Positions 46,692 to 58,996 of a stretch of DNA of 64,000 nt are shown one piece after another (positions within the stretch are counted from its first letter, which is position 1; each line of letters opens with the position of its first letter). The position numbers and the translations under genes are program-made. The notes beneath the pieces were generated by a model. The model saw only the letters and a program-made list of their open reading frames with translations. It ran no database searches and was not told where the DNA came from. The DNA lies in assembly GCA_963565915.1 (NCBI GenBank), contig OY751485.1:4278001-4342000 (forward strand), read 5' to 3'. The DNA is from Entoloma clypeatum. Taxonomy: Eukaryota; Basidiomycota; Agaricomycetes; Agaricales; Entolomataceae.

Positions 46692-47204
46692 CCTCTCCGA
46701 GTGGCAACCTTTGGAGAGGATTGTTCCTGATCACTACCAGCAGTCTTGTTTGTTTTTTTTCAGAAGAAGCGGATACTACTTATACTAGGTACGGCGGCAA
46801 TAAAAATTACCTCTCCAACGGATCTTGCTTTATGTTTCCCTCGCGGACGCGACTTGTTCGCGTTGAGAACACGTGACGGTTAGGATGTTTGTGGTCAAAG
46901 CGCGAAGCGGTCCATTGTCCTCTCCGATCGCAGTGGCCATTGTCAAAAGTTGGAGACCCCTGCTGTGTGATTTCTTACGTCCCGTTTGATGGTCACTAGG
47001 TCTCTTTGTATGTATATGCGCCACCTCGCGACATTGTTCTTCCCATAACTGCCCTTTCAGACATATAACATCCTCATATCGCACGACAGAGCGAAGGCCA
47101 CCGTCTTCTCCCCTCTTTGACATCGCGTTCTTTCCATATAAAAACCCCTCTTTCCACCATCAACACATTCAGAACGTCAGACAATCCACCCCTTACCCGT
47201 GAAC
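46692..47204 (+). promoter_or_regulatory. Upstream region of the FHA kinase gene
   Basis: CACGTG at 46870-46875 (aaCACGTGac) and a TATAAAA box at about 47137-47143, roughly 65 bp before the ATG. No gene in this 513-bp stretch. Confidence 0.55.
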
Positions 47205-49697
47205 ATGGACACTTCAGACGATGGAAACGACCTCATCCTCAATGACGAGGCTATGGACGACTCGGAGCAGCAGACTCAGTCTACTCAGCAGGCCTCACAG
47301 CCAACTTCCACCGGCGCCATCGACGCCCACCTTTGGGGATATCTTCAGCCGTGCAGTGGCGCACTGACGCGCATCGACTTTTGGAAGATCAAGCCAAAGT
47401 ACACCATTGGTCGCAACACCGAGGCGAACCAGGTCGTCCTGCCGGGAATGAAAATCAGTGAGTAGCACATCGCTGCCATGGTCGCACAACTCAAAGGTGG
47501 CATAGGCAATTTACATTGCACCGTCACATGGGATGGGTCAGAGGATAACGGAAGTGTCGTCGTCTGCGACCTCTCAAGCAATGGCACATTCGTGAGTCGC
47601 ACCCTCCCATGCCTCGAGCGGTATTGATGGGAAACCATCTTTGCAGGTCAATAATGTAAGGATTGGGAAGAATCAGACACGGGTTCTGAAGGAGGGCAAC
47701 GAGATTGCGTTTGGGACTTGCACGCCACAACCCCAAAATGCTGGCCTTGAGGACTACCGTCAGTGAAAGCCCGGTCACGCGTCGTATTTAGCTGACACTT
47801 CCAACATAGGCTTCATCTACCGCCACACGGCCAAGGGCCCCCCAACTAACGGCTTGTATGCCTTCTATGATATCACCCAAGAACTTGGCAAAGGGTCTTT
47901 CGCCGTTGTCATGAAGGCCGTCTCTCGTGCCACCGGTCAATGGTACGCCGTCAAGATGATACAAGAGAGCAGACATGTTCGCTCGCCGGGAGAGCAACAG
48001 CCAAACCACGGAAGGAAGGCTCTCTTTGCAAGGGAAATCAGCATCCTGGAGAGTTTAAAACACCGGAACATCTGTCAGCTCAAGGAGGTTTTTTATGAAG
48101 AGACTGGTGACATCAGTGCGTTGATATTGTTTTCGACTGATGATCATGCCTTTCAACGTAGATATCTTATAGATCTTGTTTTGGAACTTGTGGAAGGCGG
48201 AGATCTGCTTGATTACATCTTGAAGAAAGGAGGACTCCGTAAGCTATATCTTCCTATCCAACATAAGCCAACAATGAATCCATGATCGAGTAGAGGAGGA
48301 AGATGCACAGCATATCACTTATCAGCTTTGCGATGCCTTGGCAGTATGTCGGCCTTTGTAGATTCATATTTACTCATCATACTGACAATGCTGCCCAAGC
48401 ATATTCACTCCCAGAACGTCACTCATCGTGATCTGAAGCCCGAAGTCCGTTATCTCTCATCCCATAATGAATTCTTCTAACTGTAACGACATAGAATGTA
48501 CTCCTCACCAAGGATGAGCCGCCCATTGTCAAGGTTGCCGATTTTGGGCTGGCCAAAGTTGTTGACAGTCTTACTATGTTGCGGGTGTGTCTTCCAGAGC
48601 TTGCCTCCACCTGATTCTCATCTCATCTCAGACGATGTGTGGTACACCGAGTTACCTCGCGCCAGAGGTTGTGAAGCAAGACAACAATGAGGGTTACGAT
48701 AACGTTGTCGACAGCTGGAGTGTAGGGGTGATTGTGTTCTCAATGTAAGTGACCGCTTCTTCCTTGCGGACCGGAGTTTCTGACGATATTTTAGGCTCAC
48801 AAATGCTAGCCCCTTTATTGAGGACGAAACGCAAAGGGACATCCGTACCCGTGTCGCGGAACGTACCGTTGACTGGAGCTGCCTAGCGTCGGCTAATGTC
48901 AGTTCAAATGGTACGTGATTTAGGAGATTTCCCCACCGATCAAAATAACATTGTCATCTGTAGCCAACCATTTCATCCGATGCCTCTTGGAAGAAGATCC
49001 CAAACTACGCATGACAATGAAAGATGCACTGCAGCACCTCTGGTTGTCAACCTATACCCCATTCTACGGCCCCAGTTCCTTGGCGCCTTCGCCTACCAAC
49101 GACCTAGCAATAAATTTTTCCCAGAGCTCGGATGACACGAGCTTTCGCAGCTCCATGAGCGAGGGTTTCCAAAACCTCAACATCCAAGGTTCTATCATTG
49201 ACCCCACGACCGGTATCAAACGTGAAGACTCGCGAACTGCTCCGCTCCAACGCCGCAGCCACCTTATGTCCCAAGCTGCAGAGGAAGGGAAGGCGATTAC
49301 CGAGCCGTCTTGGGAGATGGTTGCGAACGCTTCTTCACAGGAGGCGCGTGCCGCAGGGGCGAGCACCTCGAGTTCCAAGGGACAGAACAAGCGGGTTTAC
49401 TCTGAGCTGACGCCACTTCCGGAAGAATTGTTTATGAACGCGGGGACAAGCGGATCGAGTCCATTGAGTGATGTTGATTCCCTCTACAGGAAGAGCTCCG
49501 ATGAAGAGGAGTCTGGGAAGAAGGAAGCCGTTATTCCCGGGAGGACGACCCGGGGGAAGGGTAAGGCGGCTGCTGTGCCTGCGAAGAAGTCGGTTCGCAG
49601 TTCTCGTGCAACCAAGGGAGTTGATGTGGGTGAAGAGGACGCTGCTCAGCTGAGACGCTCCGGGCGTCATCCACAAAAGGTCGCTCGTCATGCCTGA
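47205..49697 (+). CDS. Chk2/Cds1/Rad53-like FHA-domain checkpoint kinase
   Basis: Starts at ATG 47205 ([19 protein letters not shown]). The FHA domain spans exons 1-3: [47 protein letters not shown]. The kinase domain has [14 protein letters not shown] (Gly loop), WYAVKMI (Lys), [23 protein letters not shown] (catalytic Asp), [22 protein letters not shown] and [15 protein letters not shown]. Further exons run to a Ser-rich C-tail with basic nuclear-type signals ([15 protein letters not shown]). First exons: 47205-47457, 47506-47591, 47648-47758, 47810-48115, 48173-48239, 48295 onward. One intron splits HRDLKPE from NVLL. Such kinases act in the nucleus after DNA damage. An N-terminal SQ/TQ cluster is present ([12 protein letters not shown]), as in Chk2. 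Confidence 0.93.
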
Positions 49698-50142
49698 GCC
49701 TCAGCCTGAAATTCTTATTCTCTGGTATTGCTTTCTTGATTTCCCCCCCTGCTTTCTTGGTTTCATAGATATCATTGACTGCTAGCAGAACCCACAATCT
49801 TTATGGTACCTCACTTCAAAACATGTCTTTTAAAGTAATCTACATATCTGTCCTGACCTTTTTTTTCATCCAATACATCATTTAGCCTGAGTCTCTTTGA
49901 CATTTTCTCCCAGACTTGTACATACTTGATCACTGTTCCAAGAAAGACATCTACATACATTAGCAATACAATGATAAGTGATGTTGGACTGGAGGAATAT
50001 ACATATATATGAAAGTGTTCTGGGAACGAGTGCCAAGAAAGAAAAAAACACTGCTGGAAATATAGCATACAGCCCAAGACAACGAGCAACTCCTCAGGAG
50101 TCACCCACCCAAAAGAGGTTAAAAAGAAGAGTACATATAAGA
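49698..50142. other. Convergent 3' intergenic, no gene seen
   Basis: 445 bp between the FHA kinase stop and the stop of the next minus-strand gene. AT-rich with pyrimidine runs, as expected for two facing 3' untranslated regions. Confidence 0.6.
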
Positions 50143-51401
50143 TCACGACGCGGAGGCTTTTGGCCTTCGCCCTAGTTTCACCTTCCCTTTTGACTTTGTG
50201 GTGTCAATTTGATGACTAGTGGTAATCTTCTTTTTTCGCATGCCTCTCCGGCTCTCTGAGGGGTACTCGCATTTCAAAGAACGTCGTTCACATTGACTGG
50301 AGAAAAAAGAGAGAGACATTAGCCACGATCGCCGATATCGGACAAGATGCCGTATTTCTTTGACAAATTGAATTATTTAAAGGTGAAACTTACTTGCAGG
50401 TTCGGTCTGGGTTGCTTGGGTCAGGAGCACCACACGCTATTTTCCTGCCTCGACAAAAGTGGCATGCCAGGGGGGGCTTACGGAGTACGGGCTTTTTTGA
50501 AGCCGCAGGGAGGGGGCTCAATGGGAGACCTCGGGTAGTCAGCGCTCGGGGATATGGATTGCTTCCGGTCGTAAAGGGGTGGGTGGGGGACGGTGGTTGG
50601 GAATGGTGGTGGTGTTCGAGTAGTTCGCGCGATGGGAGGTGTCCGTCGACCAGCGTGTGATCCTGCCAGTGATCTGTAGCGGGTGTTGGATAAGACCTGT
50701 TAGTGGAATCTTGGATGAGATAGTCGTGAGTAGGTATGCGAGAGGAAGACGGTTCTGGACCGGTAGAGTCTGGTGGGGTGGGGAGATGGTCCATGATGGG
50801 CACGTCGCGTGGATTGATGGGGGAAAGCGACTGCGAAGGTACCAGGGTGTGAGGGTGGGCGAGGTCGTCGGACGAGGCGTACGTGCCAAGCAACTGAGAC
50901 TCTGTAACTCGTTGCAATGCCTACACAGGCAAGAGGTATCAGCAAAAGTGAGACCTTTGGAAGAGAATATTGCACACGTACATCAGGGCATCTGCCGGGG
51001 CGGTTTGAGAATCTGGCGTGACAGTTGGGCGACGGAGGGGCATGAAGCAGCGCCGCAGTGGGCGCCGCCGTGTGATGTATTGGCAAACGGTCGTAATGGT
51101 GGCTAAAATCTTCCGAAAGCAGCAAAGAAGTCGGGGAGGTTGGTGCAGGGAGGTCAGAGTTGGGCAGAGGAAAGATGGGGTGGACAAATTTCGGGAGGCC
51201 GCGATGTGTCTTGAAGTAAGAGCTATCGGCGTCGGCGTAATAAGCATCAGGTAATTGATAGGACGGACAGCGCGCTTGAGGGAAAGTAGCATAGAACCTT
51301 TCTTCCTCTTCGATTTTCCACTGGGCATAGGCCGACAAGGGCGCTGCAGACTGGATCATGGGTAGGTGGGACGTGTGAGTCGAGCACGAGGCGATGTGCA
51401 T
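50143..51401 (-). CDS. Transcription factor with C-terminal Zn2Cys6 cluster
   Basis: Three exons (51401-50982, 50920-50394, 50296-50143) give 366 residues. The N-terminal half has a conserved-looking helix, AYAQWKIEEEERFYATFPQA, followed by Pro/His/Ser-rich disordered sequence. The six-cysteine cluster lies at the end: LACHFCRGRKIACGAP, then CNQCERRSLKCEYP across the last intron. A lysine/arginine-rich tail follows (RRGMRKKKI, KGKVKLGRRPK) and can serve for DNA contact and nuclear import. In most fungal Zn2Cys6 factors the cluster is N-terminal, so this order is unusual. No fungal_trans domain is present. Frame is kept across both introns (61 and 97 nt). Targets are unknown. Confidence 0.87.
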
Positions 51402-51702
51402 CGTACTGCATGAAGGTCGCACCTGGTGATGGCGATGGGGGGAAAGAAAAGGATTTGGGATGTAATCGTTACTTATAAATGGGCCCCCCCCCTAACTTCG
51501 AGAGAAGACATGCTCCCTGTCAGAAGACCCTCAGAAGCCCCCTAATTTGGTGTCCTCCCTCAAAATTGGCTCGACATCTAATCAATGAAATCTCCATCCC
51601 TGTCAAACTCCCCCCCGGTCACACGTCCCATCCACTCTCTCATCAGGGCAACCTGAAACATTACTTTGCGACAAAATATACATATGCATTTAGAGAACCT
51701 TA
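51402..51702. other. Intergenic with C-runs, no gene seen
   Basis: 301 bp between the C-terminal zinc-cluster factor start and the SPC3 stop. It includes several C-runs (for example near 51482-51492 and 51609-51616). No motif named. Confidence 0.5.
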
Positions 51703-52535
51703 TTATACGCGACTTTGAGCGGCTGGAAATGGCACCCCCCCGGCCGTTCTGGCTGCTTCGCCATATGTCAATGCGCCGACATAGGGCATGACGTTGTACT
51801 TGAGCGTATATTCTGCTGGCGTTACATTCCTAAAAGCATGATGACTGAGCGTAGATCCAACAAGTGGAATATGTTCCTACTCACTTGAATGTAGCTGAGA
51901 GCTCTCGGAACATGTACTTGTTTTTCCCAACAACGTTGATGACCGCGTCTTCCTTACGCCGCACGATGCGATCCCAGATCACAACCTCGTTTTTAACCTA
52001 ACAGAGTAGACAAAAATCAGCAAAGACCGGATTACACGCACGCCGGAAGGAATGATGGCTATCCACAGCCAACGTAAAAAGGTTTTGGGGGGGGATAAAA
52101 TTCGGCGGGACCTCAACACTTACACCTTGAGTATTCGTGTATTCCGCCTCGAGGTACAAAAACAGTTGTTTCGTGTTCCAATGGAATAGCGGTGTAAGGT
52201 CTGTAAAAGAAGAAATTGGATATCTAAAGGGGTTCAAGATGATGCAGGACGCACCAGCTGTGACGTTGAAGTTCACAAATGCGAGCTCCTGCTTTTTCTT
52301 CAAGCCTCGACGCTTGGCCGTAGGGTATCTGTCGAGACAGAAAAAATGCATGTCAACCCAGAAAATCCTTGCAGTGAACGAACCAGACGCACACTTTCAC
52401 AGAGGCTATTTCCAAGTCGCCCTTTGGATCCGCTGTGAACACAAGGGACGAGAGCGCGATCATTGCCAGGAGGGCCATCGTACACGAGGACAGAAGGGCA
52501 GAGACATTGTTAATCCGCGAGAATAAGCTATGCAT
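51703..52535 (-). CDS. SPC3: Signal peptidase complex subunit 3
   Basis: Five exons (52535-52393, 52328-52255, 52200-52124, 51997-51885, 51829-51703) give 177 residues. One N-terminal membrane anchor (ALLAMIALSSLVF) is followed by a luminal domain: KKKQELAFVNFNVTADLTPL, FHWNTKQLFLYLEAEYTN, VKNEVVIWDRIVRRKEDAVI, VTPAEYTLKYNVMPYVGAL. It is the essential type II membrane subunit that helps Sec11 remove signal peptides in the ER (established). Length is normal. The third intron (52123-51998, 126 nt) is about twice the usual size here and holds a run of C. Confidence 0.94.
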
Positions 52536-53525
52536 TGGACTCGATTTGTGCGGTTGTTTGAGTCCTCCTGATGGTGTACTTACTTGCTACTGTCTCGTCA
52601 AAAGGGTCGGCATCGTCACCGACACGCACTTCGTGATGTTTGGGCACAGCTTGCCTGTATTTGGCTACGGTGCTGGCCAGTAAACATGACTGACACTCTC
52701 ACGCCCGTAATTAACAAACACCACCCCACTCCTCTAAATGGGGCACTTCTCACATCCTTGTCACAATCGAGTTGAATACGAAACGAGCCGATCTTCATCT
52801 AGGCGAAATCTGACACTTCTTTTCTGGTGTCACACTGTTCAGGCAATAGTCAGAGGTGGTTCACATAAAAGGTAGATCGTCGATCTACCCGCCGAATATA
52901 CGATTTACCGTGTCACAGTAAGTACTCGTTCGACATGAATTAACAGTCGTCATCATCGAAGACCCTCCAAATTCCATCACATCGAGCAGGTAGCGAAGGT
53001 TTTGGGTTGCACCATGCAGGCCCCTCGGACTCGAGAATACATTCGGTCCGATCTCAATCGTGCTATACTTATGATCGCAAAGATCGCGATCTACTCACTG
53101 ACATACGATCTACAGCACCATAACTTACTTGTAAGTTGTAACTTATATTCGACATTGATTAACAGGTGTGATCTGTCACATCTCCTTCGGTCTAGATAAG
53201 AAAACATCTATATATAAGCATGTCCATCAGACCAACAGAACCTCTCATGCATATGCTACCTAGTAAGCTCTGTATCCCTCTTTCTAGCCTCGTCTCCTTC
53301 TAGCAATCTTTTCGGAAGCCACGCCACCGATTATCGATGCCTTGCAAGTCTTGTGTCGTGAGCTGAGAGTCCCACTCCCTCCGTATCGGGCATCATGGAA
53401 GCTTTCTGGATTTTGGTTATCTGACGGAAGCTATATATTACATGAAATAAGCTGTTTTGACTGTGCAACATTTCTGATCCTTCAAATATTATTATACATG
53501 TCGAGCTCAATGTATTTCCAAAAGG
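52536..53525. promoter_or_regulatory. 0.99-kb upstream region of prephenate dehydratase gene
   Basis: No gene recognised. A TATA box (tatatataag, 53209-53218) lies about 310 bp before the PHA2 ATG. Two related strings, ttcgacatgaattaacag (about 52929) and ttcgacattgattaacag (about 53149), form a short direct repeat. The distance from the TATA box to the ATG suggests a long leader, possibly with an intron. Confidence 0.5.
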
Positions 53526-54631
53526 ATGAGTGAACCTGACAAGGTCGCAGTCCTCGGTCCACTGGGCACCTACACTCACGAAGTGAGCCCGAAGGACTTC
53601 TCATCATGGGATGTTGTCGCTGATAACAAAACACCACATAGGCCGCATATCAGCGATTTGGGTCACGGGTAGAGTATGATGAGCGGGATACAATCAGAGG
53701 TATTGCACATTGTCATGGCACCTGTGCCCTGCTGATCCAGAATCCAGGAGTTTTTGAGGCCCTCTCATCAACGTCCCATGTTGGCGTTGTACCACAAGAA
53801 AACACGATCTTTGGAACTGTTATCGAAACATACGACACCCTTCGGGAAAGAGGTTTTGTGCGAGGAGACATAACTCTACAAGTGCAACACTGCCTTCTCG
53901 CTCGTCAGGGTGTCCAGCTCAATCATATCCGAAGAATTCTCAGCCATGAACAAGTCCGTAACAGACCGACGCCTGCATGTCTGGAGATTGACCTCCTGTA
54001 ACGCAGGCATTGGGCCAGTGCCACGGGTTCATCAGAGCTCATCTGTCGTCGGACGTTTCTCTGATCAAAACTGCGTCTACCGCGGCAGCTGCCCGTGCAT
54101 TGTTGGACGAACCTCCAGATTGTGCCGCTATATGCTCCCGAGTCTGCGCCACGTTGTTCGATGGCCTCTCAATCTTACGTGAGGGAATTCAGGACGTGTC
54201 TGGTACATGTTCTCTCAAAGATGCTGAAAAAGCAGTACACTTAAATTTCATTCCATCTAGAAAATTTTACTCGCTTTTACGTTATCACAAGAAACGAAGC
54301 GGTGCAACTTCCTCAATCCTTGCTGCACCGGATGAAATCCGATAACGCCTTGCTTCGAATATCGACAATGTTGCCTTCTTCGTCGGTACCGGGATCTGGT
54401 GCTCAACACATCTCACAGCTCCTATCGACACTTGGAATGGACATAACGCGCTTAGACCGTCGACCATCCTTGGAAACCGTACCATTCCATGATGTGTATT
54501 TTGTCGAGGTTGCGAGAAAGAAAATCAATCAATCAAGCTTAGAATCTGACTGGAGACTGCAGATAGGGGAAGCGATGGAACGCGTCACAGTCGAAGGTGG
54601 TACAGCACGATTAATCGGCATATGGGAATAG
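53526..54631 (+). CDS. PHA2: Prephenate dehydratase
   Basis: Five exons (53526-53582, 53642-53699, 53748-53953, 54007-54202, 54261-54631) give 295 residues. The catalytic part has VAVLGPLGTYTHE, VGVVPQENTIFGTVIETYD, LQVQHCLL and IRRILSHEQALGQC, with the TSTAAAA-type motif as IKTASTAAAARALL. The C-terminal ACT-like domain starts NFTRFYVITRNEAV and includes LLSTLGMDITRLDRRPS and FHDVYFVEV. The enzyme converts prephenate to phenylpyruvate in phenylalanine synthesis, and the ACT domain usually gives feedback control by phenylalanine (family knowledge). Intron choice was decided by frame and family match: two introns that could be read through were kept because removal restores the family sequence. 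Confidence 0.93.
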
Positions 54632-54773
54632 TACAATTAAAGTACGGAGGTGTATGTATGTAAAAGTCCGAGAAGACAGACCAAGTAAAGACTATGGCGA
54701 GGGTCATGTTCCTGTATTCCTGTGATGTTGATAAGAGTGTCTCGCATATTCGAGATCGCATCGTCCTACCTAT

Positions 54774-56410
54774 CTATCTGATGGATTTCTCCTCGATCTT
54801 CTTGGTTGCCTCCCAAATAATCTGAGTTTGAGTATCGTAGGGAATGGTGGTGTTTAATTTGTCTAATTGTTCCTGATAATACTTGATCTGGGAACGGGCT
54901 GTCTGCAGATCTGCCTGCGCCATTGTAATCCTCTGAATCGCATCTCCGGCAAAGGCCATGATTTCTCCAATCACAGCCTGGCTGACGCCACACTGGTACC
55001 CCGTCGGTTGAATACAACCCACCAGCCATGAAAGGGAGAGAGGGAGAGATGGGGCTGCGCGTAACGTGGAGTTCACAAGTGCAGCAACATCGTTAATTCT
55101 CTGCGCGCCTTCTTTCTGCTCTTTAAGGTGGTTGTCCGCGTGTACGAACCCTTCGTGGAGATCAGAGAGAATCGTCAAGTGATCAACCATGGCTGCTTCG
55201 AACACGGTCGTCGGTCCGCTCCTTTGTGACCATTAATTGATGTTCAGCCAGTGTAAGATGCCTAAATAATTGGAGGGCGGTGTGAACCCCGTGGTTTGCA
55301 AAGCCACATTATTGACAAATACGACGCTGTCATGAAAATCGAGTCAGAGAGAAACGCAAGAGCCGTGTTCTGTAGTGAACTGTGTACCTGTGGGATGCTC
55401 CTGTCTTCCTTGCATCCAATTCTCGTAAGGAAATTGCAGTTTGGCTGGCATTACTTTCAAAACTCGCCAACTCCTCCTCGAGCTTGTAGCGCTCCGGGGT
55501 CCCATTAGTCTGGATTATCGCAATGAGGCTGCGTGCACGGTCCCCGAGGTGGGCCATCTGGAAAGCTACAGTAGATAGGGGTTGGTGCTCATCACTTGTA
55601 AAGATCTCAGCGATAATTTTCTGGCGGATGCTAAATGAAGGAAAGCCCGCCCAGTGCGGGGGCTCGACATGATGAGGTAAAGCCCATGCCCGTATCGAAT
55701 GACAAAGGGTGGAATCGGTGGTGATGTTGGCTTGGCAGATGAGAACCGAAGCGTGCGGGTAGGAGCTCAGAAGGAATCCGGCAAGATGCAAGAGAGAGAG
55801 GAGAATGCTAAAGAGCGGCCATTTTCTTTTGGGCTTTTTGGTGTTGCGTGGTGGATCCACCGACGCTGGCGGTTGTTTGGAAAGCTCTGATGAGGCTTTA
55901 AATCCGCCGTCAGCACGACCCCAGTCGGCGAACGGTTATCTCGAGCTCACAGTTAGTTTGTAGCGCAACAAGGCGTTCCCATGGGTTAGGGCCTTGCTCT
56001 TCGTATTTTATGATAATTCGCGGCTGTGAATCGGCGATGGGAGGATTAATCTGTGATACATCGGGTTCGCGTTCCAAATGAATCGCTGCGCACACACCTT
56101 TTCGACTGCGGACATTGTAGAAAGTAGGAAGTGGATGAGGGGTGTACCATCTGCGGCTCTCAACTGCAGCGTAGAAATACTTTGTGAAGATCTTTGTCGC
56201 TTTCATCGGAGATATATTCAAGTCGAACAAAGAAAGCATGTCGCAGCCTTTCCTTTGAGTTTCACAATCGAGTGCCTTTGTCGCAGACCACAAAGGTCGC
56301 AATATCTCTTCGAGCGCCGCCGTGTTCAGTACGAATGTGTTGAACAAGTTTTGAAGACTTTGAATGCTGTGTTTCAGAATCCCTGGTAACCGGTAAACCG
56401 TCGGAAACAC
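54774..56410 (-). pseudogene. Unknown single-pass membrane coiled-coil protein, in-frame TAA
   Basis: Open segments join by good splice sites: exon A (from about 56410 to 55951), a GTGAGC..AAAG intron (55950-55896), exon B (55895-55388), an intron (55387-55327), exon C (55326-54774). Exon B has a basic stretch then a membrane segment (KKPKRKW, LFSILLSLLHLAGFLLSSY). Exon C is helical with heptads (GDAIQRITMAQADLQTARSQ) and ends KIEEKSIR. A TAA at 55235-55233 interrupts exon C in frame, and both sides read protein-like. The gene is thus either broken, misassembled at one base, or ends there. The start is not resolved. I recognise no family. Confidence 0.6.
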
Positions 56411-56635
56411 CTCGATAAAGGACCCTTCTCATTTCTATAGAAACTCCACTTTTGGGATCGCAAGATGAGTACTGCTCTGCTGGTCCAACAATGCCAGGCA
56501 GAATCTATGTACAGTAGGTTCAAAATTGTATCACGTGTTTCGTTTGTGCCTGCGTGGCAAGGCATCCTTGTCCCTCCACAAGATCTCCCTCGCTTCCATA
56601 CATACACAGGCCAACGTGTTCTGCGACTTGCCCCA

Positions 56636-58996
56636 ATGTCATCGGATCCGAAGGTTTTGCACAGGATTATCCGCAAACTCTCGGACTGGGCTTTGTCGTC
56701 CTTTTTCACCGAGATTCGTGTTATAGGGGGAGAGCATGTCCCCAAGGATGGTCCAATCATCGTGTACGTGAATTATTGCACCACGGCAATGCGCGGCGCG
56801 TCCATACGCATAAATTTTGCCCACTGAACTATCTTTAAGGACTGCGACCCATCACAACATGATGCTGGACCCGGCGGTTTTGTGTAGGTGGTCGTGGTCT
56901 TGCGGCATCACTCTTTTAACATCTATATAGCCGTATCGTTCCCTCACCGACGAATGCTGAACTACTGGAGTAAAGGTACCACCTACGTTCTTGCTCAGTC
57001 CGTGTTGCTGACGTCTAGAGCAGCAAGTCTGTTCATCAATCCGGTGGTTTCCTACATTTTGTTTTCTTCTGGAAATATACCGGTCGAACGGAAGTCGAAA
57101 GATCGAAACGTCCTCTTCAAAGGCACCTTCGATGCGCTTGCAAGAAGCCAAGCGGTTGCATTGTTTCCCGAAGGAACAAGCTATACGGAGCCCAAGATCA
57201 TGCAGGTCAAGGACGGCGCGGCATGGGCGGCTCTCGAGTATGCGAGATGGCGAAAAGATAATCCGGGGGTTGCTCCTGATCAAGATGTGACGATTGTCCC
57301 GGCGTCTATCGTCTATACCAACAAATCAAAGTACCGAAGTGCTGTACGTATCGACAGTCTCAGCCTTACTATGAATTACTCAGAAAAATCTGTCTTAAAT
57401 CTAGGCTATTGTTGAGTGAGTTGGAAACAACTAATTGCTTGAGTTTATCTCACTTGCCAAAGGTTTGGTCAACCCATAACATTGGAGGAGTACAAGAAGC
57501 AATTTTTCACAGAGGGGGAGGGTGCCCAGCGAGCTGCTGTCAAGCGGCTTACTCGTGCAATAGAGGAAGAGCTTGTAAGCGCGAGTATCAATGCGCCAGA
57601 TTGGTAGACCTTCACTCTGAAGTTTTTCTTTCCCTCAATTCATGACTTTCCAGGGACACCTTGTACGTTGCTCGCATGGCTCGTGAACTTCTATGGGAGA
57701 GAAACAAATCCATCAACCTTGATGACTTTGTGGCAATATCACAAACGTACATGTTGTTCTCGTGCAATATGAACTGGATCTTACGATGTTTTCCCACAGA
57801 TTGGTTGACCTGTTCTCCGCTCCAAACGCTACGCCGAATATCAGTTCAGTGAAGCGCCACCTTCTGGAGTATTCCTCTCTCCTTCAATCGTCCCGCCTTA
57901 CAAATGCTGTCCTCACGTCACTTCCGCTTCCTCGCTCACTCGATCCTAACTCTCCTGCCCCTCTGCCCAGTCGCTTATACACTATTTTGATTCTCATCCG
58001 TGATACACTGACCGCCCTGATCCGTCTTCCTTTCTTCATCTTCCCTTTGCTATTACACTTGCCTGTGTATCTCATGGGTCGATTTGGTGCAAGGTTGGTC
58101 AAGGATGAAGAAGAAACACAAGCGCAGAACAAAGTCGTGTTTGGGCTTCTTTCTTCACTTCTCATATACCCTGCGACCTTTCTCTTCCTGTGGGCATTAT
58201 TGTGGTACACTCCTATAGGTGCAGTAATGTCCGCAGCGATGGTCTACATGTTCGCTACGTATCATAATCGAATGATTGACGGTAAGGATCGCATTCGGCC
58301 ATTAAGAAAACGCCTTCCTCACAGATATTTTTCACAGATAATTATGAAAGGTATGGATCGATCGGCTGCAGATCATGAGACTATACTCATCTCGCTTCCT
58401 AATACAGGGGGAAACGGCTCGTTGCGGCGTGGCGCATTCTGGTTGGAGTGTGGGTCCCCAAACGCTGGGATCTTTCAATCGCTGCTCTTTCTCAATACAC
58501 CACACCAACGACGCCTAAAGATAATCCTTGGGTAGACAGACCGAAAACGCCAGTCAACTCCGGGACCTGTACTCCTCGGTCGGTCACCTCAGCGCCTTCA
58601 AACGAAAGTGACATGGACGAGCCCCCTGTAAAGAACCGTCCGAAACGCCGAGCTCCTTCGAGGAAACTTGTGCGTCACGTCCTCAGGGCACGTGTTGAGG
58701 CGGTGAAGTCGCTGTCCAGTTTCTTCGATTACCTACAGCGGTCCACGCCTGGCACGCAGCTTCCAGCGAGTGTGCACCTTGCCAGAACATATGGTCAAGT
58801 GACGGAACGGGGCATCGACGAGGTCACAGGGTTGCCGGAAGCTGAGGGATCGCGGAACATACATGAAATCATTGGATTTTTGACACAACGGGGAGCGAAG
58901 ATACCGACTATCAAGCAGGCATCCAGTGCGAGCGAATGGGCTGCGTTGACCAGTGAGGCTGAGGGGGATGGCAACACCACGGTCGATGATGAATAA
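56636..58996 (+). CDS. GPT2: Glycerol-3-phosphate / DHAP acyltransferase, GPT2/SCT1 type
   Basis: A multi-exon gene whose ATG at 56636 opens SSDPKVLHRIIRKLSDWALS; an in-frame upstream ATG at 56465 is less family-like. Acyltransferase motifs: ATHHNMMLDPAVL (active-site H-x4-D), SGNIPVERKSKDRN, ALFPEGTSYTEPKIMQVKDG and VTIVPASIVYTNKSKYRS. Further exons hold a long helical insert, two to three membrane segments (LIRLPFFIFPLLLHLPVYLM, LIYPATFLFLWALLWYTPIG) and a Ser/Thr/Pro-rich cytoplasmic C-tail ending at 58996. It catalyses the first step of glycerolipid synthesis in the ER membrane (established for Gpt2/Sct1). The C-tail, like yeast's, is a probable phosphorylation region. Confidence 0.92.
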
